Source: Amaricoccus macauensis
Lineage (GTDB): Bacteria > Pseudomonadota > Alphaproteobacteria > Rhodobacterales > Rhodobacteraceae
Length of the DNA: 64,000 bases
Reading direction: 5' to 3'
Assembly: GCF_014201905.1 (NCBI RefSeq)
Contig: NZ_JACHFM010000005.1
Coordinates: 62,001 to 126,000, forward strand
Shown here: positions 19,679-28,357 of the stretch, piece by piece
Layout of the letters: each line of letters opens with the position of its first letter
Position numbering within the stretch: the stretch's first letter is position 1
Notes under the pieces: model-generated
Told to the model about the DNA's origin: nothing
Database searches by the model: none
Seen by the model: the letters and a program-made list of their open reading frames with translations, nothing else
Made by a program: the position numbers and the translations under genes

Positions 19679-20539
19679 ATGGCGGCGAGGGTCCGCCCGA
19701 AACGGGCGTCCGTTGCCGGGCACTTCGGCGAGTTGCTGCAAGGCAGGCTCGGCCCCGGCGGGCCGCTGGCCCTCGTCACGCTTCCGGCACCTCCGCTCTC
19801 CGTCACGGCGGAGCTGCGGCCCGGGTCTTTCCGGCTTCACTCCGCCGACGGCAGGTGGCCGATTGACCGGGCGCAGGTGGCAGCGCTTCATCGGGCGCTC
19901 GGCGGCGTTCCGTCCGGTGGGCTGGTGCTTCGCACGGAGATGACCGCGGGGGGCGGGGCGGGTTCCTCGACCGCGGCCTTGCTCGCGGCGGCGGCGGTCA
20001 TTGCCGCGGCGCACGGCCTCCCCCCGCCCGGAGCGGAGCGGCTGGCGCGACTCTGCCTCGCGCTTGAGGGGGCGACGGACCCGCTGATGCATCCCGCGCC
20101 GGCGCGTCTGCTCTGGGATCCGCGTCGGGCGCTCGTGCTCGGGACGCTGCCGGAGCTGCCCGCGCTGGAGCTCGTCGGGGGCTTCCATGGTCCGGGTGTG
20201 CGGACCGATCCGGGCGATCTCGATTTCGCTGACATTGCCGATCTCGCGAGCGCGTGGGGGCCCGCGGCTTTGCGGGGTGATCTCGCGACGCTGGCGGGGC
20301 TCGCGACGGAGTCGGCGCGGCGTAACGTGGCGCGGCGCGGCGGGCCGGATCTCGGCGGGCTCCTCGCCGCCGCCGGGCGCTTCGGGGCGCTCGGCATCGT
20401 CGCGGCCCACACCGGATCGGCGCGCGGGCTCCTTTTCGCGCCTGGGGGCGGCTCGCGGCAGGCGTGCGACGCCCTGCGGGCGCTTGGCATGGCCGACGTC
20501 CGGCACTTTCGGCTGGGCCGGCCCCTGTCCGCGCGGTAA
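19679..20539 (+). CDS. bluE: GHMP-family L-threonine kinase for the aminopropanol arm (BluE/PduX-like)
   Basis: Probably phosphorylates L-threonine to L-threonine phosphate, the substrate of the decarboxylase encoded next door, for the aminopropanol linker of cobalamin. About 286 aa. The opening KRASVAGHFGELLQGRLG and the GHMP ATP-binding loop GGGAGSSTAALLAAA identify the family. Placement 30 bp before cobC supports this role over other GHMP kinases. I start at the ATG at 19679; an earlier in-frame ATG at 19556 would add 41 arginine-rich residues that do not look like protein. No riboswitch is visible upstream. Confidence 0.85.
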   Translation: MAARVRPKRASVAGHFGELLQGRLGPGGPLALVTLPAPPLSVTAELRPGSFRLHSADGRWPIDRAQVAALHRALGGVPSGGLVLRTEMTAGGGAGSSTAALLAAAAVIAAAHGLPPPGAERLARLCLALEGATDPLMHPAPARLLWDPRRALVLGTLPELPALELVGGFHGPGVRTDPGDLDFADIADLASAWGPAALRGDLATLAGLATESARRNVARRGGPDLGGLLAAAGRFGALGIVAAHTGSARGLLFAPGGGSRQACDALRALGMADVRHFRLGRPLSAR

Positions 20540-20569
20540 GCCTCGGCCACATTCATGGCAGGAGCAGGC

Positions 20570-20599
20570 ATGCGGGACCACGGCATGCGGGATCATGGC
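20570..20599 (+). repeat. 15-bp tandem repeat at cobC start, 2 copies
   Basis: atgcgggaccacggc followed by atgcgggatcatggc, differing at two bases. Each copy begins with an in-frame ATG. Confidence 0.85.
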
Positions 20600-21574
20600 G
20601 GGGATCTCGGCGCGGCGATCGCGCGTTTCGGGGGCGCGCCGGCGGACTGGATCGACCTTTCGACCGGCATCAACCGCGCGCCCTGGCCGTTGCCGCCGCT
20701 GCCTGCCGCGGTGGTGCGGGCGCTGCCCGATCGGGGTGAGTTCGCCGCCTGTGCCGCGGTGGCGCGGACGGCTTATGGCGCGGGCGCTGGGGTTGCCTGT
20801 CTGCCGCTCGCTGGGGCGCAAGCGGCGATCCGGCTGGTGCCGGCGCTGCGGCCGGCTGGGCGCGTCGGGGTGGTCGGGCCAACCTACAACGAGCATGCCG
20901 CCGCGTTCACGGCCGCGGGATGGCAGGTGAGCGAGGTGGCCGATCTCGCCGGACTCGATGGCTTCGACGCGGTGGTGGTGGTCAATCCGAACAACCCCGA
21001 CGGGCGCTGCTGGTCGCGGGAGGCGGTTGCCGCGCTGGCGGCGCGCAACGGGCTCGTGGTGGTCGATGAGAGCTTTGCCGATGCCGAGCCGGCTGGGTCG
21101 CTCTGTCCGGCGCTGGGTGGTCTGCCGCGGACGATCGTGCTGCGCTCGTTTGGCAAATTCTACGGGCTGGCGGGGCTGCGGCTCGGCTTCGCGCTCGGGT
21201 CAGATGCGGAGATCAGCGTGCTGCGGGAGCTTGCGGGGCCGTGGGCGGTCAGCGGGCCGGCGCTTTTCGCCGGGCGGCTCGGGCTTGCCGATGTCGCGTG
21301 GGCCGAGGCGACGCGGGTGCGGCTCGCGGCGGATGCGCGCCGGCTCGACCGGCTGGTGGAGGCGGCGGGCTGGCGGGTCGTGGGCGGGACGGGTCTCTTC
21401 CGGCTCTGTGACACCGGCGACGCCGGGGCGGCGCAGGCGCTCCTTGCCGGGCGGCGGATCTGGTCGCGGAGCTTTCCCTATTCGGCGGGCTGGCTTCGGC
21501 TCGGGCTTCCCGGGACGGAAGCCGAGTGGGAGGCGCTGGCGGACGCGCTCTCGCCCGCGCATCGGAGCAGGTAG
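20570..21574 (+). CDS. cobC: threonine-phosphate decarboxylase CobC
   Basis: PLP enzyme of the class I/II aminotransferase fold that decarboxylates threonine phosphate to aminopropanol phosphate; 334 aa. The PLP lysine is in RSFGKFYGLAGLRLGFA, and VVNPNNPDG is the conserved cofactor region. The start at 20570 has AGGAG 5 nt upstream; the ATG at 20555 does not. The first ten residues are a duplicated MRDHG encoded by a 15-bp tandem repeat, so the ATG at 20585 may be the ancestral start. The 3' end overlaps cobF on the opposite strand by 97 bp. Confidence 0.92.
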   Translation: MRDHGMRDHGGDLGAAIARFGGAPADWIDLSTGINRAPWPLPPLPAAVVRALPDRGEFAACAAVARTAYGAGAGVACLPLAGAQAAIRLVPALRPAGRVGVVGPTYNEHAAAFTAAGWQVSEVADLAGLDGFDAVVVVNPNNPDGRCWSREAVAALAARNGLVVVDESFADAEPAGSLCPALGGLPRTIVLRSFGKFYGLAGLRLGFALGSDAEISVLRELAGPWAVSGPALFAGRLGLADVAWAEATRVRLAADARRLDRLVEAAGWRVVGGTGLFRLCDTGDAGAAQALLAGRRIWSRSFPYSAGWLRLGLPGTEAEWEALADALSPAHRSR

Positions 21575-22290
21575 GTGTCCATGATCCAGCCGTTTGCCGC
21601 GCGGGCCTCAGCGCGGGCGGCGACGATCGCATCGCCCACGTCCGCAAGCGGGCCCGAGATCAGGATCTCGTTCTCCATCCCGAGGTAGGCGCCCCAGAAG
21701 ATTTCGACGCCCTCGGGGTCGATGCCGCGGAAGGCGCAGTCGCCGTCGAGCATGACGGCGGTGGTCGTGCCAGTCGCGCCGCCGGTGGCCAGCTGCCGGC
21801 CGGTGGTGATGGCGACGGGCTCGCCGATATGATTGAGCGGGATGGCGTGGCGGGCCGCGAGGACCTGCAGGCTGGTGATCCCCGGCACCACCCGCCGGGT
21901 GAAGGCAAGGCCGCCCGCCGCCAGCAGGTCGAGGATGCGCAGCGTGCTGTCGTAGAGCGAGGGGTCGCCCCAGACCAGCAGCGCGGCGGTGCCGGTCTCG
22001 CCGTCGAGCAGGTGGCGGTAGCGGGCGGAGATGGCTGCGTGCCAGACCTCGACGCCCGCGCGGTAGCCGCCGGAGGTGTCGCGCACCGGCATGTCGAACT
22101 CGACGATGCGGGTGGCGGGGTTTTCGAGGAAGCGCTCGCAGATCGCCCGGCGAAGGTCGGCGAGATCGCCCTTTGCCGCGCCTTTGCGCGGGATCAGCAC
22201 CAGATCGGCGGCGTTGAGCGCGCCGATCGCCTCGACCGTCATGTGGTCCGGGTTGCCGGTGCCGATGCCGATGACGACGATCCCGAGCAT
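21478..22290 (-). CDS. cobF: precorrin-6A synthase (deacetylating) CobF
   Basis: SAM-dependent methyltransferase that methylates C1 of precorrin-5 and releases acetate, making precorrin-6A; 270 aa. The tetrapyrrole methylase opening VVIGIGTGNPDHMTVEAI, the DPSLYDSTLR loop and VVPGITSLQVLAARHAIPLN are diagnostic of CobF. It is the last gene of the cobL-E-M-A-B-F operon, 4 bp after cobB. The last 20 or so residues are Ser/Pro-rich and lie antisense to the cobC C-terminus; they probably arose by loss of an earlier stop. Confidence 0.94.
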   Translation of the reverse strand: MLGIVVIGIGTGNPDHMTVEAIGALNAADLVLIPRKGAAKGDLADLRRAICERFLENPATRIVEFDMPVRDTSGGYRAGVEVWHAAISARYRHLLDGETGTAALLVWGDPSLYDSTLRILDLLAAGGLAFTRRVVPGITSLQVLAARHAIPLNHIGEPVAITTGRQLATGGATGTTTAVMLDGDCAFRGIDPEGVEIFWGAYLGMENEILISGPLADVGDAIVAARAEARAANGWIMDTYLLRCAGESASASASHSASVPGSPSRSQPAE

Positions 22291-22294
22291 GGGC

Positions 22295-23602
22295 TCACTC
22301 CGATGCGATTGCGTGGAAGAAGCTGCCGGAGACGTTGCCCCGGCGCGCGCCCGAAAGACCGAGGGGGCGGCCCTCGGCGTCGGAAAGCTCGGCCAGTGCC
22401 GCGTCGTCTCCGGTCTCGATGACGCGGGAATAGTGGAATTCGTGGCCGCGCACCCGCGCGCCCGCCGGCCCGAGCGGCGTCGCGCCGAGGAGCCGCGCCT
22501 GACGGTAGCCGAGGTTCATCCGCCGCTTCGCATAGCTCGTCACGTGGCCGAGCAGGCCCGCCATCGGGTACGTGACGCCGTCCGCGTCCTCGATGGCGCG
22601 GCCGAGCACCATGAAGCCGCCGCACTCGCCATGTACCGGCCGCGTCCCGGCAAAGCGGCGCAGTCCGTCGAGGAACTGCCCGGACGCCGCCAGCCGCCCG
22701 GCGTGCAGTTCGGGGTAGCCGCCCGGCAGCCAGCAGACGTCCGCCGCAGGGTCCGGCGCCTCATTGGCGAGCGGCGAGAACGGCAGGATCTCGGCTCCCG
22801 CCGCGCGCCAGTGCCGCAGGACATGCGGATAGACGAAGGCGAATGCCGCGTCGTCGGCCAGCGCGATCCGCTGCCCCGGTGGCGGCAGCGCCGCCGATCC
22901 GTCGCCCGTCACAGCCAGCGGCGTGGCGAGCGCGAGCACCGAGTCGAGGTCGATCGAGCGCGCCATCACGTCCGCCAGCCGGTCGATGAAGGCGTCGAGC
23001 GCGGCATGTTCGCGCGCCTGCACCAGCCCGAGATGACGCTCGGGCAGCGCCATGTCCGGGTTGCGGTGCACAGCGCCCACCACCGGCAGGCCGATCGCCT
23101 CGACAGCCGCGCGGCAAAGCCGCTCGTGCCGCTCGCTCGCCACCTGATTGAGCACGACCCCGGCGATCCGCACCCCGGGATCATGGCTCGCGAAGCCGCG
23201 CGCGATTGCCGCCGCCGTCTGCGACTGCCCCGAGACGTCGAGCACGAGCAGGACCGGCACGCCCCATGCGCGCGCCAGATCCGCCGCCGCCCCGGTGCGG
23301 CCCGGGCCGGCGGGGACGCCGTCGAAGAGGCCCATGGCGCTCTCGATCACCAGCACATCCGCCTCGGCCTGCGCCGCTGCGAGCGCGCCGAGGAATGCGG
23401 GCGGCATCGCCCAGCTGTCGAGGTTCACCCCCGGCGCGCCGGTCGCCGCCGCGTGGAAGCCCGGGTCGATGTAGTCCGGCCCCGACTTCGCGCCGCGCAC
23501 CGCAAGGCCGCGCCGGGCGAGCGCGCGCATCAGGCCGACCGCGACGCTGGTCTTGCCGGAGCCCGAGCGCGCCGCGCCGACGATGAAGGCCCGCGCGCTC
23601 AC
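22295..23602 (-). CDS. cobB: cobyrinate (hydrogenobyrinate) a,c-diamide synthase CobB
   Basis: ATP- and glutamine-dependent amidation of the a and c carboxylates of hydrogenobyrinic acid; 435 aa. The N-terminal P-loop AARSGSGKTS is at residues 9-18, followed by SGPDYIDPGFH. The C-terminal class I-like glutaminase shows GGYPELHA, the nucleophile Cys in HGECGGFMVLG and the late His in GHEFHYS. It overlaps cobA by 4 nt (ATGA). Because the pathway here is aerobic, the natural substrate is hydrogenobyrinate, before cobalt insertion. Confidence 0.95.
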   Translation of the reverse strand: MSARAFIVGAARSGSGKTSVAVGLMRALARRGLAVRGAKSGPDYIDPGFHAAATGAPGVNLDSWAMPPAFLGALAAAQAEADVLVIESAMGLFDGVPAGPGRTGAAADLARAWGVPVLLVLDVSGQSQTAAAIARGFASHDPGVRIAGVVLNQVASERHERLCRAAVEAIGLPVVGAVHRNPDMALPERHLGLVQAREHAALDAFIDRLADVMARSIDLDSVLALATPLAVTGDGSAALPPPGQRIALADDAAFAFVYPHVLRHWRAAGAEILPFSPLANEAPDPAADVCWLPGGYPELHAGRLAASGQFLDGLRRFAGTRPVHGECGGFMVLGRAIEDADGVTYPMAGLLGHVTSYAKRRMNLGYRQARLLGATPLGPAGARVRGHEFHYSRVIETGDDAALAELSDAEGRPLGLSGARRGNVSGSFFHAIASE

Positions 23603-24411
23603 GCGGGCACCGCCTGCGCCGCCACGGCGATGAGTTCATCCCGCAGGGCGACGATCGCGCCGACGACGATCACCGCCGGGGCGCGCACGCCCTCCTCCGC
23701 CACCCGCGCGGCGATGGTGGCGAGATCGGCGACGACGATCCGCTCATCGGGCCAGGTCGCCGAGGCGATCACCGCCGCCGGCGTCGAGGGCGCGAGGCCG
23801 CCGGCGACGAGCGCGCCCGCGATCGCCGGAAGCGAGCCCAGCCCCATGTAGATCACGATCGGCTGCCCGGTGCGGGCCAGCGCCGCCCAGTCGAGGTCCG
23901 CGCCGCCCGCATCGTCCGTGGCGTGACCGGTGGCGAGGATCAGCGCCCGGCTCACGCCGCGCCGGGTCGCAGGGATCCGCGCCGCCGCGAGCGCCGCGAA
24001 GCCCGAGGTGACGCCCGGCAGCACCCGGAACGCGATCCCGGCGCGCGCCAGCGCCAGCGCCTCGTCGCCGCCACGGCCGAAGATGTTGGGATCGCCGCCT
24101 TTCAGGCGCAGCACGCGCTTGCCCTCGCGGGCGAGGGCGATGAGGCGCGCGTTGATCTCGGCCTGCGGCGTCGACGGCTGGCCACTGCGCTTGCCGACGA
24201 AGCTGAGCGCCGCACCCTCGCAGGCCCGCAGGACGCCCGGATCGACCAGCGCGTCGTAGACGACCGCGTCCGCCGCCGCGAGTGCTGCCACCACATCAAG
24301 CGTCAGGCAGCCGAGGCCGCCGGGACCTGCGCCCGCGAGCCAGACATGCCCCGGCTCGAAGGAAGGAAAGTCCGGCGCGAGCCGCGCCAGTGCATCCGCG
24401 ATCTGGCTCAT
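23599..24411 (-). CDS. cobA: uroporphyrinogen-III C-methyltransferase CobA (SUMT)
   Basis: Methylates uroporphyrinogen III at C2 and C7 to precorrin-2, the branch point to cobalamin and siroheme; 270 aa. [28 protein letters not shown], the YDALVDP motif, [14 protein letters not shown] and [17 protein letters not shown] are typical of SUMT. There is no fused oxidase or ferrochelatase domain, so it is the CobA rather than the CysG form. Four-nt overlaps join it to cobM upstream and cobB downstream. Confidence 0.95.
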   Translation of the reverse strand: MSQIADALARLAPDFPSFEPGHVWLAGAGPGGLGCLTLDVVAALAAADAVVYDALVDPGVLRACEGAALSFVGKRSGQPSTPQAEINARLIALAREGKRVLRLKGGDPNIFGRGGDEALALARAGIAFRVLPGVTSGFAALAAARIPATRRGVSRALILATGHATDDAGGADLDWAALARTGQPIVIYMGLGSLPAIAGALVAGGLAPSTPAAVIASATWPDERIVVADLATIAARVAEEGVRAPAVIVVGAIVALRDELIAVAAQAVPA

Positions 24412-25172
24412 ATCCCCTCACGTCCGCGAAAGCGCCGCTGATAGGCCGCGTCGTAGAGGGCGCTCTCGCGGAAGCCCTCCGCCGCCAGTCCCGGCCCGAC
24501 AAAGATGATCGCCGTCCGGTCGATCGGATCGGCGGCCACCGCCGCCTCGATTGACGCGAGCGTGCCGCGGACCACCCGCTCCTCGGGCCATGTGGCGCGG
24601 ACGACGATGGCGACCGGGCAGTCGCGGCCATAGAGCGGTGTCAGCTCGGCGACGACGCGCGGCAGGGCGTGCACCGCGAGGTGTACCGCGAGGGTGGCAC
24701 CGGTGGCGCCGAAGCCCGCCAGCGTCTCGCCGGGCGGCATGGCCGAGGCGCGCCCGGAGACGCGGGTGAGGACGAGGCTCTGCGCGACCTCGGGGATGGT
24801 CAGCTCGCGCCCGAGCGTCGCGGCGGCGGCGGCGAAGGACGGCACCCCGGGGGTCAGCGTCCACGGGATGCCGCGCGCGTCGAGCCGCCGGGTCTGCTCG
24901 GCGACCGCGCTCCAGATCGAGAGATCGCCGGAGTGCAGCCGTGCCACGTCGAGCCCGGCGGCATGGGCGGCGGCGAACTCCGCCTCGATCTCGTCGAGCG
25001 ACAGCGGCGCGGTGTCGATCCGCCGCGCGCCGGGCGGGCAGTGGTCGAGCAGCGCCGCGGGCACCACCGAGCCGGCGTAGAGGCAGACAGGGCAGCGGGC
25101 CAGCAGGTCGCGGCCCCGGAGCGTGATGAGATCGGCGGCGCCGGGACCGGCGCCGATGAAGTGGACGGTCAT
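24408..25172 (-). CDS. cobM: precorrin-4 C11-methyltransferase CobM
   Basis: Methylates C11 of precorrin-4 to precorrin-5; 254 aa. The opening [44 protein letters not shown] and [20 protein letters not shown] are CobM/CbiF signatures. It overlaps cobE and cobA by 4 nt each. The product feeds CobF, which is encoded three genes downstream in the same operon. Confidence 0.95.
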   Translation of the reverse strand: MTVHFIGAGPGAADLITLRGRDLLARCPVCLYAGSVVPAALLDHCPPGARRIDTAPLSLDEIEAEFAAAHAAGLDVARLHSGDLSIWSAVAEQTRRLDARGIPWTLTPGVPSFAAAAATLGRELTIPEVAQSLVLTRVSGRASAMPPGETLAGFGATGATLAVHLAVHALPRVVAELTPLYGRDCPVAIVVRATWPEERVVRGTLASIEAAVAADPIDRTAIIFVGPGLAAEGFRESALYDAAYQRRFRGREGI

Positions 25173-25534
25173 GAAGCCTCTCCGGTGGTGGCGATCGCGC
25201 AGGTGACGCGCCCGGTGACGATGCGCGGGCCGAGGAGCCGCGCCGACGGCCCCGCCGCGCCGAGGGCCGCCGCCTCCGACGCGCTGCCCGCCCCGGTCGC
25301 CGCGATCGAGGCGTCCGAGTGGCTGGCGAGGCGGGTCTCGGTGGCGGCCTCGGTGATGACGAGCGGCAGGCGGAGCCGGCGCGCCGCCTCGGCGATGCCA
25401 GGCTCCGACGCCTTGGCCGGCAGCACGGCCAGCGCGTCGAGCGGCCCGCCCGCCGCCGGAAGCGCCGCTTCGACAGCCGCGATGACTTCGGCGGCGGTGA
25501 CGCCGCGCTGGCTGCCGAGCCCCGCGACCCTCAT
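25169..25534 (-). CDS. cobE: cobalamin biosynthesis protein CobE (CbiG C-terminal-like)
   Basis: Small protein of 121 aa, homologous to the C-terminal domain of CbiG. It reads [21 protein letters not shown] at the start, with [20 protein letters not shown] and [19 protein letters not shown] later. In the aerobic pathway CobE is reported to help between precorrin-3B and precorrin-6A, perhaps binding an intermediate; its exact role is not settled. Start and stop overlap cobL and cobM by 4 nt (ATGA), which fixes the start. Confidence 0.88.
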   Translation of the reverse strand: MRVAGLGSQRGVTAAEVIAAVEAALPAAGGPLDALAVLPAKASEPGIAEAARRLRLPLVITEAATETRLASHSDASIAATGAGSASEAAALGAAGPSARLLGPRIVTGRVTCAIATTGEAS

Positions 25535-26805
25535 GGCTTCACCCAGGACCACTGCACCACCGGCATCGCCGGGCGCCAAGCGGACATGCCGCCGACCGGG
25601 CCGGCGCGCGCGATCGAGACCGTGACGAGGGCGCCGCCGAGCCGTCCGGCGGTCGCGGTGAGGAGTGCCTGCATTTCGAGCGTGACGGCATTGGCGACGA
25701 GCCTGCCGCCGCCGGGCAGGACGGCGGTCAGCGTGTCGAGGAGGCCCGCGCCAGTGCCGTCGCCAGTGCCGCCGCCAGCGCCGCCGCCGCCGAGGAAGAT
25801 CGCGTCCGGGGGTGGCAGCCCGGCGAGGGCGGCGGGTGCCCTGCCCTCGCGCACGTCGAGCCCGGGCGTCCCGAGCACCTCGGCATTGCGCCGGATCCGG
25901 GCGGCGCGCTCCGGGTCGGCCTCGATGGCGATGGCGCGGAGCGAGGGGTGCCGGAGCATCCACTCGATCGCGACCGAGCCGGCACCCGCGCCCACGTCCC
26001 AGAGGAGTTCGCCCCGGCGTGGAGCGAGTGCCGCGAGCGTCACCGCGCGCACCTCGCGCTTGGTGATCTGGCCGTCGTGCTCGAAGAGCCCGTCGTCGAG
26101 CCCGCCGAGCGGGAGGATCTGCGCGTCCTCCCCTGCCTCGACCTCGACGGCGAGGAGATTGAGCGCCGCGAACCGAGCGTCGCCGAGATCCGCGGCGCGG
26201 GCGGTGTGGTGACGCTCGTCCGGGCCGCCAAGGGCTTCGAGGACGTGGAGGCGCGACGGGCCGAAGCCGGTGGCGGTGAGCCGCCGGGCGACGCGGGCGG
26301 GCGCGTCCCCGTCGGAGGTGAGCGCGAGAATGCGGGTGCCGGGGTGGAGGAGCGGGCGGATCAGCGCCTCGGGGCGGCCGTGGAGCGAGATCGCCTCGAC
26401 CTCGGCCAGTGGCCAGCCAAGGCGCGCTGCCGCGAGGCTGAAGGCCGAAGGCGCGGGCAGGACGGTCATCTCGGCCGGGTCGACGCGGCGCGCGAGCGTG
26501 GCCCCGACCCCATGCCGGAACGGATCGCCCGAGGCGAGGACGCAGACGCGCCGCCCGCGGAGCGCGGTCACCGGCGCGGTGTCAAACGGTGTCGGCCAGG
26601 CCCGCGCCTCGCCGGTGATGAGCGGCCCCGCGAGCGCGAGGTGGCGCGCGCCACCAAAGACGACCGCGGCGGCGGCGATCGCCTCGCGGGCGGCGCGTCC
26701 GAGGCCGTCCGGGCCGTCCTCGCCGATCCCGACGATCGTGAGCCATCGGGTGGTGAGCGATCTGGGGTCTGTCGCGGCAAGGGGCGGCGGGCTAGAAGGC
26801 TGCAT
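25531..26805 (-). CDS. cobL: precorrin-6Y C5,15-methyltransferase (decarboxylating) CobL
   Basis: Bifunctional enzyme of about 424 aa: an N-terminal CbiE-like methylase ([35 protein letters not shown]) and a C-terminal CbiT-like methylase/decarboxylase ([44 protein letters not shown]). It makes precorrin-8X. A glycine-rich stretch [16 protein letters not shown] within CbiT is encoded by imperfect 12-bp repeats and looks like a local expansion. I choose the ATG at 26805, with AAGGATGAGG 6 nt upstream; ATGs at 26811 and 26817 are in frame. This start codon overlaps that of the divergent cobK. Confidence 0.93.
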   Translation of the reverse strand: MQPSSPPPLAATDPRSLTTRWLTIVGIGEDGPDGLGRAAREAIAAAAVVFGGARHLALAGPLITGEARAWPTPFDTAPVTALRGRRVCVLASGDPFRHGVGATLARRVDPAEMTVLPAPSAFSLAAARLGWPLAEVEAISLHGRPEALIRPLLHPGTRILALTSDGDAPARVARRLTATGFGPSRLHVLEALGGPDERHHTARAADLGDARFAALNLLAVEVEAGEDAQILPLGGLDDGLFEHDGQITKREVRAVTLAALAPRRGELLWDVGAGAGSVAIEWMLRHPSLRAIAIEADPERAARIRRNAEVLGTPGLDVREGRAPAALAGLPPPDAIFLGGGGAGGGTGDGTGAGLLDTLTAVLPGGGRLVANAVTLEMQALLTATAGRLGGALVTVSIARAGPVGGMSAWRPAMPVVQWSWVKP

Positions 26806-27565
26806 GCACATCCTCATCCTTGGCGGAACCGGCGAGGCGCGGGCGCTGGCGGAGCGGCTGACCGGCCAGCGCCTGGCCGGCCAGCGCCTGACCTATTCCC
26901 TCGCGGGCCGGACGCGCGCGCCGGTGCTGCCCGACTGCGACGTCCGGGTGGGGGGGTTCGGCGGAGCGGGCGGGCTCGCCGGCTGGATCGCGGCCGAGGC
27001 GGTGCGCGTGCTCGTCGACGCGACGCATCCCTTTGCGCGCCGGATCTCGGAGAATGCGCTCACTGCGGCGCGCGTCGCTGGCGTGCCGCTCGTCACCCTG
27101 CGCCGTCCGGGCTGGAAGCGGGAGGCCGGCGATCGCTGGACCGGCGTGCCGGATCTCGCGGCCGCCGCCGACGCGCTTGGCGGCGTGCCGAAGCGCGTGC
27201 TGCTCGCCATCGGCCGGCAGGAGGTCGGGGCGTTTCGGGCGGCGCCGGGGCATCGCTACCTCGTGCGCAGCATCGAGCCGCCCGAGGCGGGCGCGCTGCC
27301 CGACGGGGCGGAGGTGCTGCTGGCGCGCGGGCCGTTCGACGAAGCGGCGGAGCGGGCGTTCCTCGCTCGCCACGGCATCGAGGTGGTGGTCACGAAGAAC
27401 AGCGGCGGTGACGCCACATACGGCAAGATCGCCGCGGCGCGGGCGCTCGGCATCCCGGTCGTCATGGTCGAGCGGCCCGCCGGCCCGGAGGCCGTGGAAA
27501 CCGTCGAGGACGCGCTGGCGGCGATCGGACGTCACCTTGCCGGCCCTGCCGAGCGTGGCGAGTAG
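26804..27565 (+). CDS. cobK: precorrin-6A reductase CobK
   Basis: NADPH-dependent reduction of precorrin-6A to precorrin-6B (dihydro-precorrin-6); 253 aa. The N-terminal nucleotide-binding start [36 protein letters not shown] and VVTKNSGGDATYGKI are characteristic. A 15-bp tandem duplication near residue 20 gives TGQRLAGQRL. It is the only plus-strand gene between the two big minus-strand operons: its 5' end overlaps cobL's start and its 3' end overlaps cobJ by 34 bp. It is therefore probably transcribed alone from a promoter inside cobL. Confidence 0.94.
   Translation: MHILILGGTGEARALAERLTGQRLAGQRLTYSLAGRTRAPVLPDCDVRVGGFGGAGGLAGWIAAEAVRVLVDATHPFARRISENALTAARVAGVPLVTLRRPGWKREAGDRWTGVPDLAAAADALGGVPKRVLLAIGRQEVGAFRAAPGHRYLVRSIEPPEAGALPDGAEVLLARGPFDEAAERAFLARHGIEVVVTKNSGGDATYGKIAAARALGIPVVMVERPAGPEAVETVEDALAAIGRHLAGPAERGE
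26861..26890 (+). repeat. 15-bp tandem repeat in cobK, 2 copies
   Basis: accggccagcgcctg followed by gccggccagcgcctg, one mismatch. It inserts five codons in frame. Confidence 0.8.
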
Positions 27566-28347
27566 ACGAGCGGCGGCAGTCCCGGCCGCGGCACCACGCG
27601 TGTCTCGGTCGAGCCGATGATGACGCAGGTCGCCATGTCGGCGCGGCCCGGGTCGGCGGCTCCGAGGCTCGTCACCTCGATCCGCTCGTCCTGCCGGAGC
27701 GCGGCGCGGCCGAAGATCACCAGCGTTTCCGCCGGCAGCACCTCGCCAAGCACCGCGAAGGCCCGGCCGAGCTGCCACGGCCGTGCCCGGCTCGCGGGGT
27801 TGTAGAGGGCGAGGACGAACCCCGCCCCGGCCGCCGCGCGGAGCCGCGCCTCGACGGTCTCCCACGGCTTGAGATTGTCCGAGAGCGACAGCGCGCAGAA
27901 GTCGTGCCCGAGCGGCGCGCCGCAGCGCGCGGCGACGGCGAGCATCGCGGTGACGCCGGGCACCATCTCGACCTCCAGCCGCCGCCAGGCCTCCGGCCCG
28001 TGCTCCACCGCCTCGCAGACCGCCGCCGCCATGGCGAAGACGCCCGGATCGCCGCCCGAGACCATCGCCACCGCCCGGCCACCTGCGGCGAGGGCGAGGG
28101 CCGTGCGCGCGCGCTCGATTTCCGCGCGGTTGTCGGTGGCATGCGCCGTCTGACCGGGGGCCAGCGCCACGCGGGCGACATAAGGCCCGTAGCCGAGGAC
28201 ATCCGTCACCCCGGCGAGCGCCGCACGCGCCGCGCCGGTCAGCTGCGCCTCCGGCCCCGGCCCGAGACCGACCACCACCAGCCGGCCGGGCGTGGGCGGT
28301 TCTTCAACCCGGCCGCTAACGGCCGGTCCATCAACCCGGCCGCTCAA
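27532..28347 (-). CDS. cobJ: precorrin-3B C17-methyltransferase CobJ
   Basis: Methylates C17 with ring contraction, turning precorrin-3B into precorrin-4; 271 aa. LVVVGLGPGPEAQLTGAARAAL, LGYGPYVARV, MVSGGDPGVFAMAAAV and ALSLSDNLKPWETVEARL are diagnostic of CobJ/CbiH. The start is a TTG at 28347 overlapping the cobI stop (TTGA). The first 18 residues contain a duplicated SGRV because a 27-bp unit covering the junction is repeated. It is the last gene of the riboswitch-led cobW-cobN operon and convergent with cobK. Confidence 0.94.
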   Translation of the reverse strand: MSGRVDGPAVSGRVEEPPTPGRLVVVGLGPGPEAQLTGAARAALAGVTDVLGYGPYVARVALAPGQTAHATDNRAEIERARTALALAAGGRAVAMVSGGDPGVFAMAAAVCEAVEHGPEAWRRLEVEMVPGVTAMLAVAARCGAPLGHDFCALSLSDNLKPWETVEARLRAAAGAGFVLALYNPASRARPWQLGRAFAVLGEVLPAETLVIFGRAALRQDERIEVTSLGAADPGRADMATCVIIGSTETRVVPRPGLPPLVYSPRSAGPAR

Positions 28348-28357
28348 GGCCGGTCCT
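28304..28357 (-). repeat. 27-bp tandem duplication over the cobI stop / cobJ start
   Basis: Two adjacent 27-bp units (28304-28330 and 28331-28357) match at all but a few positions. The upstream copy, in coding order, holds the TTGA stop-start overlap; in the other copy that tetramer has become GTTA. Confidence 0.85.
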
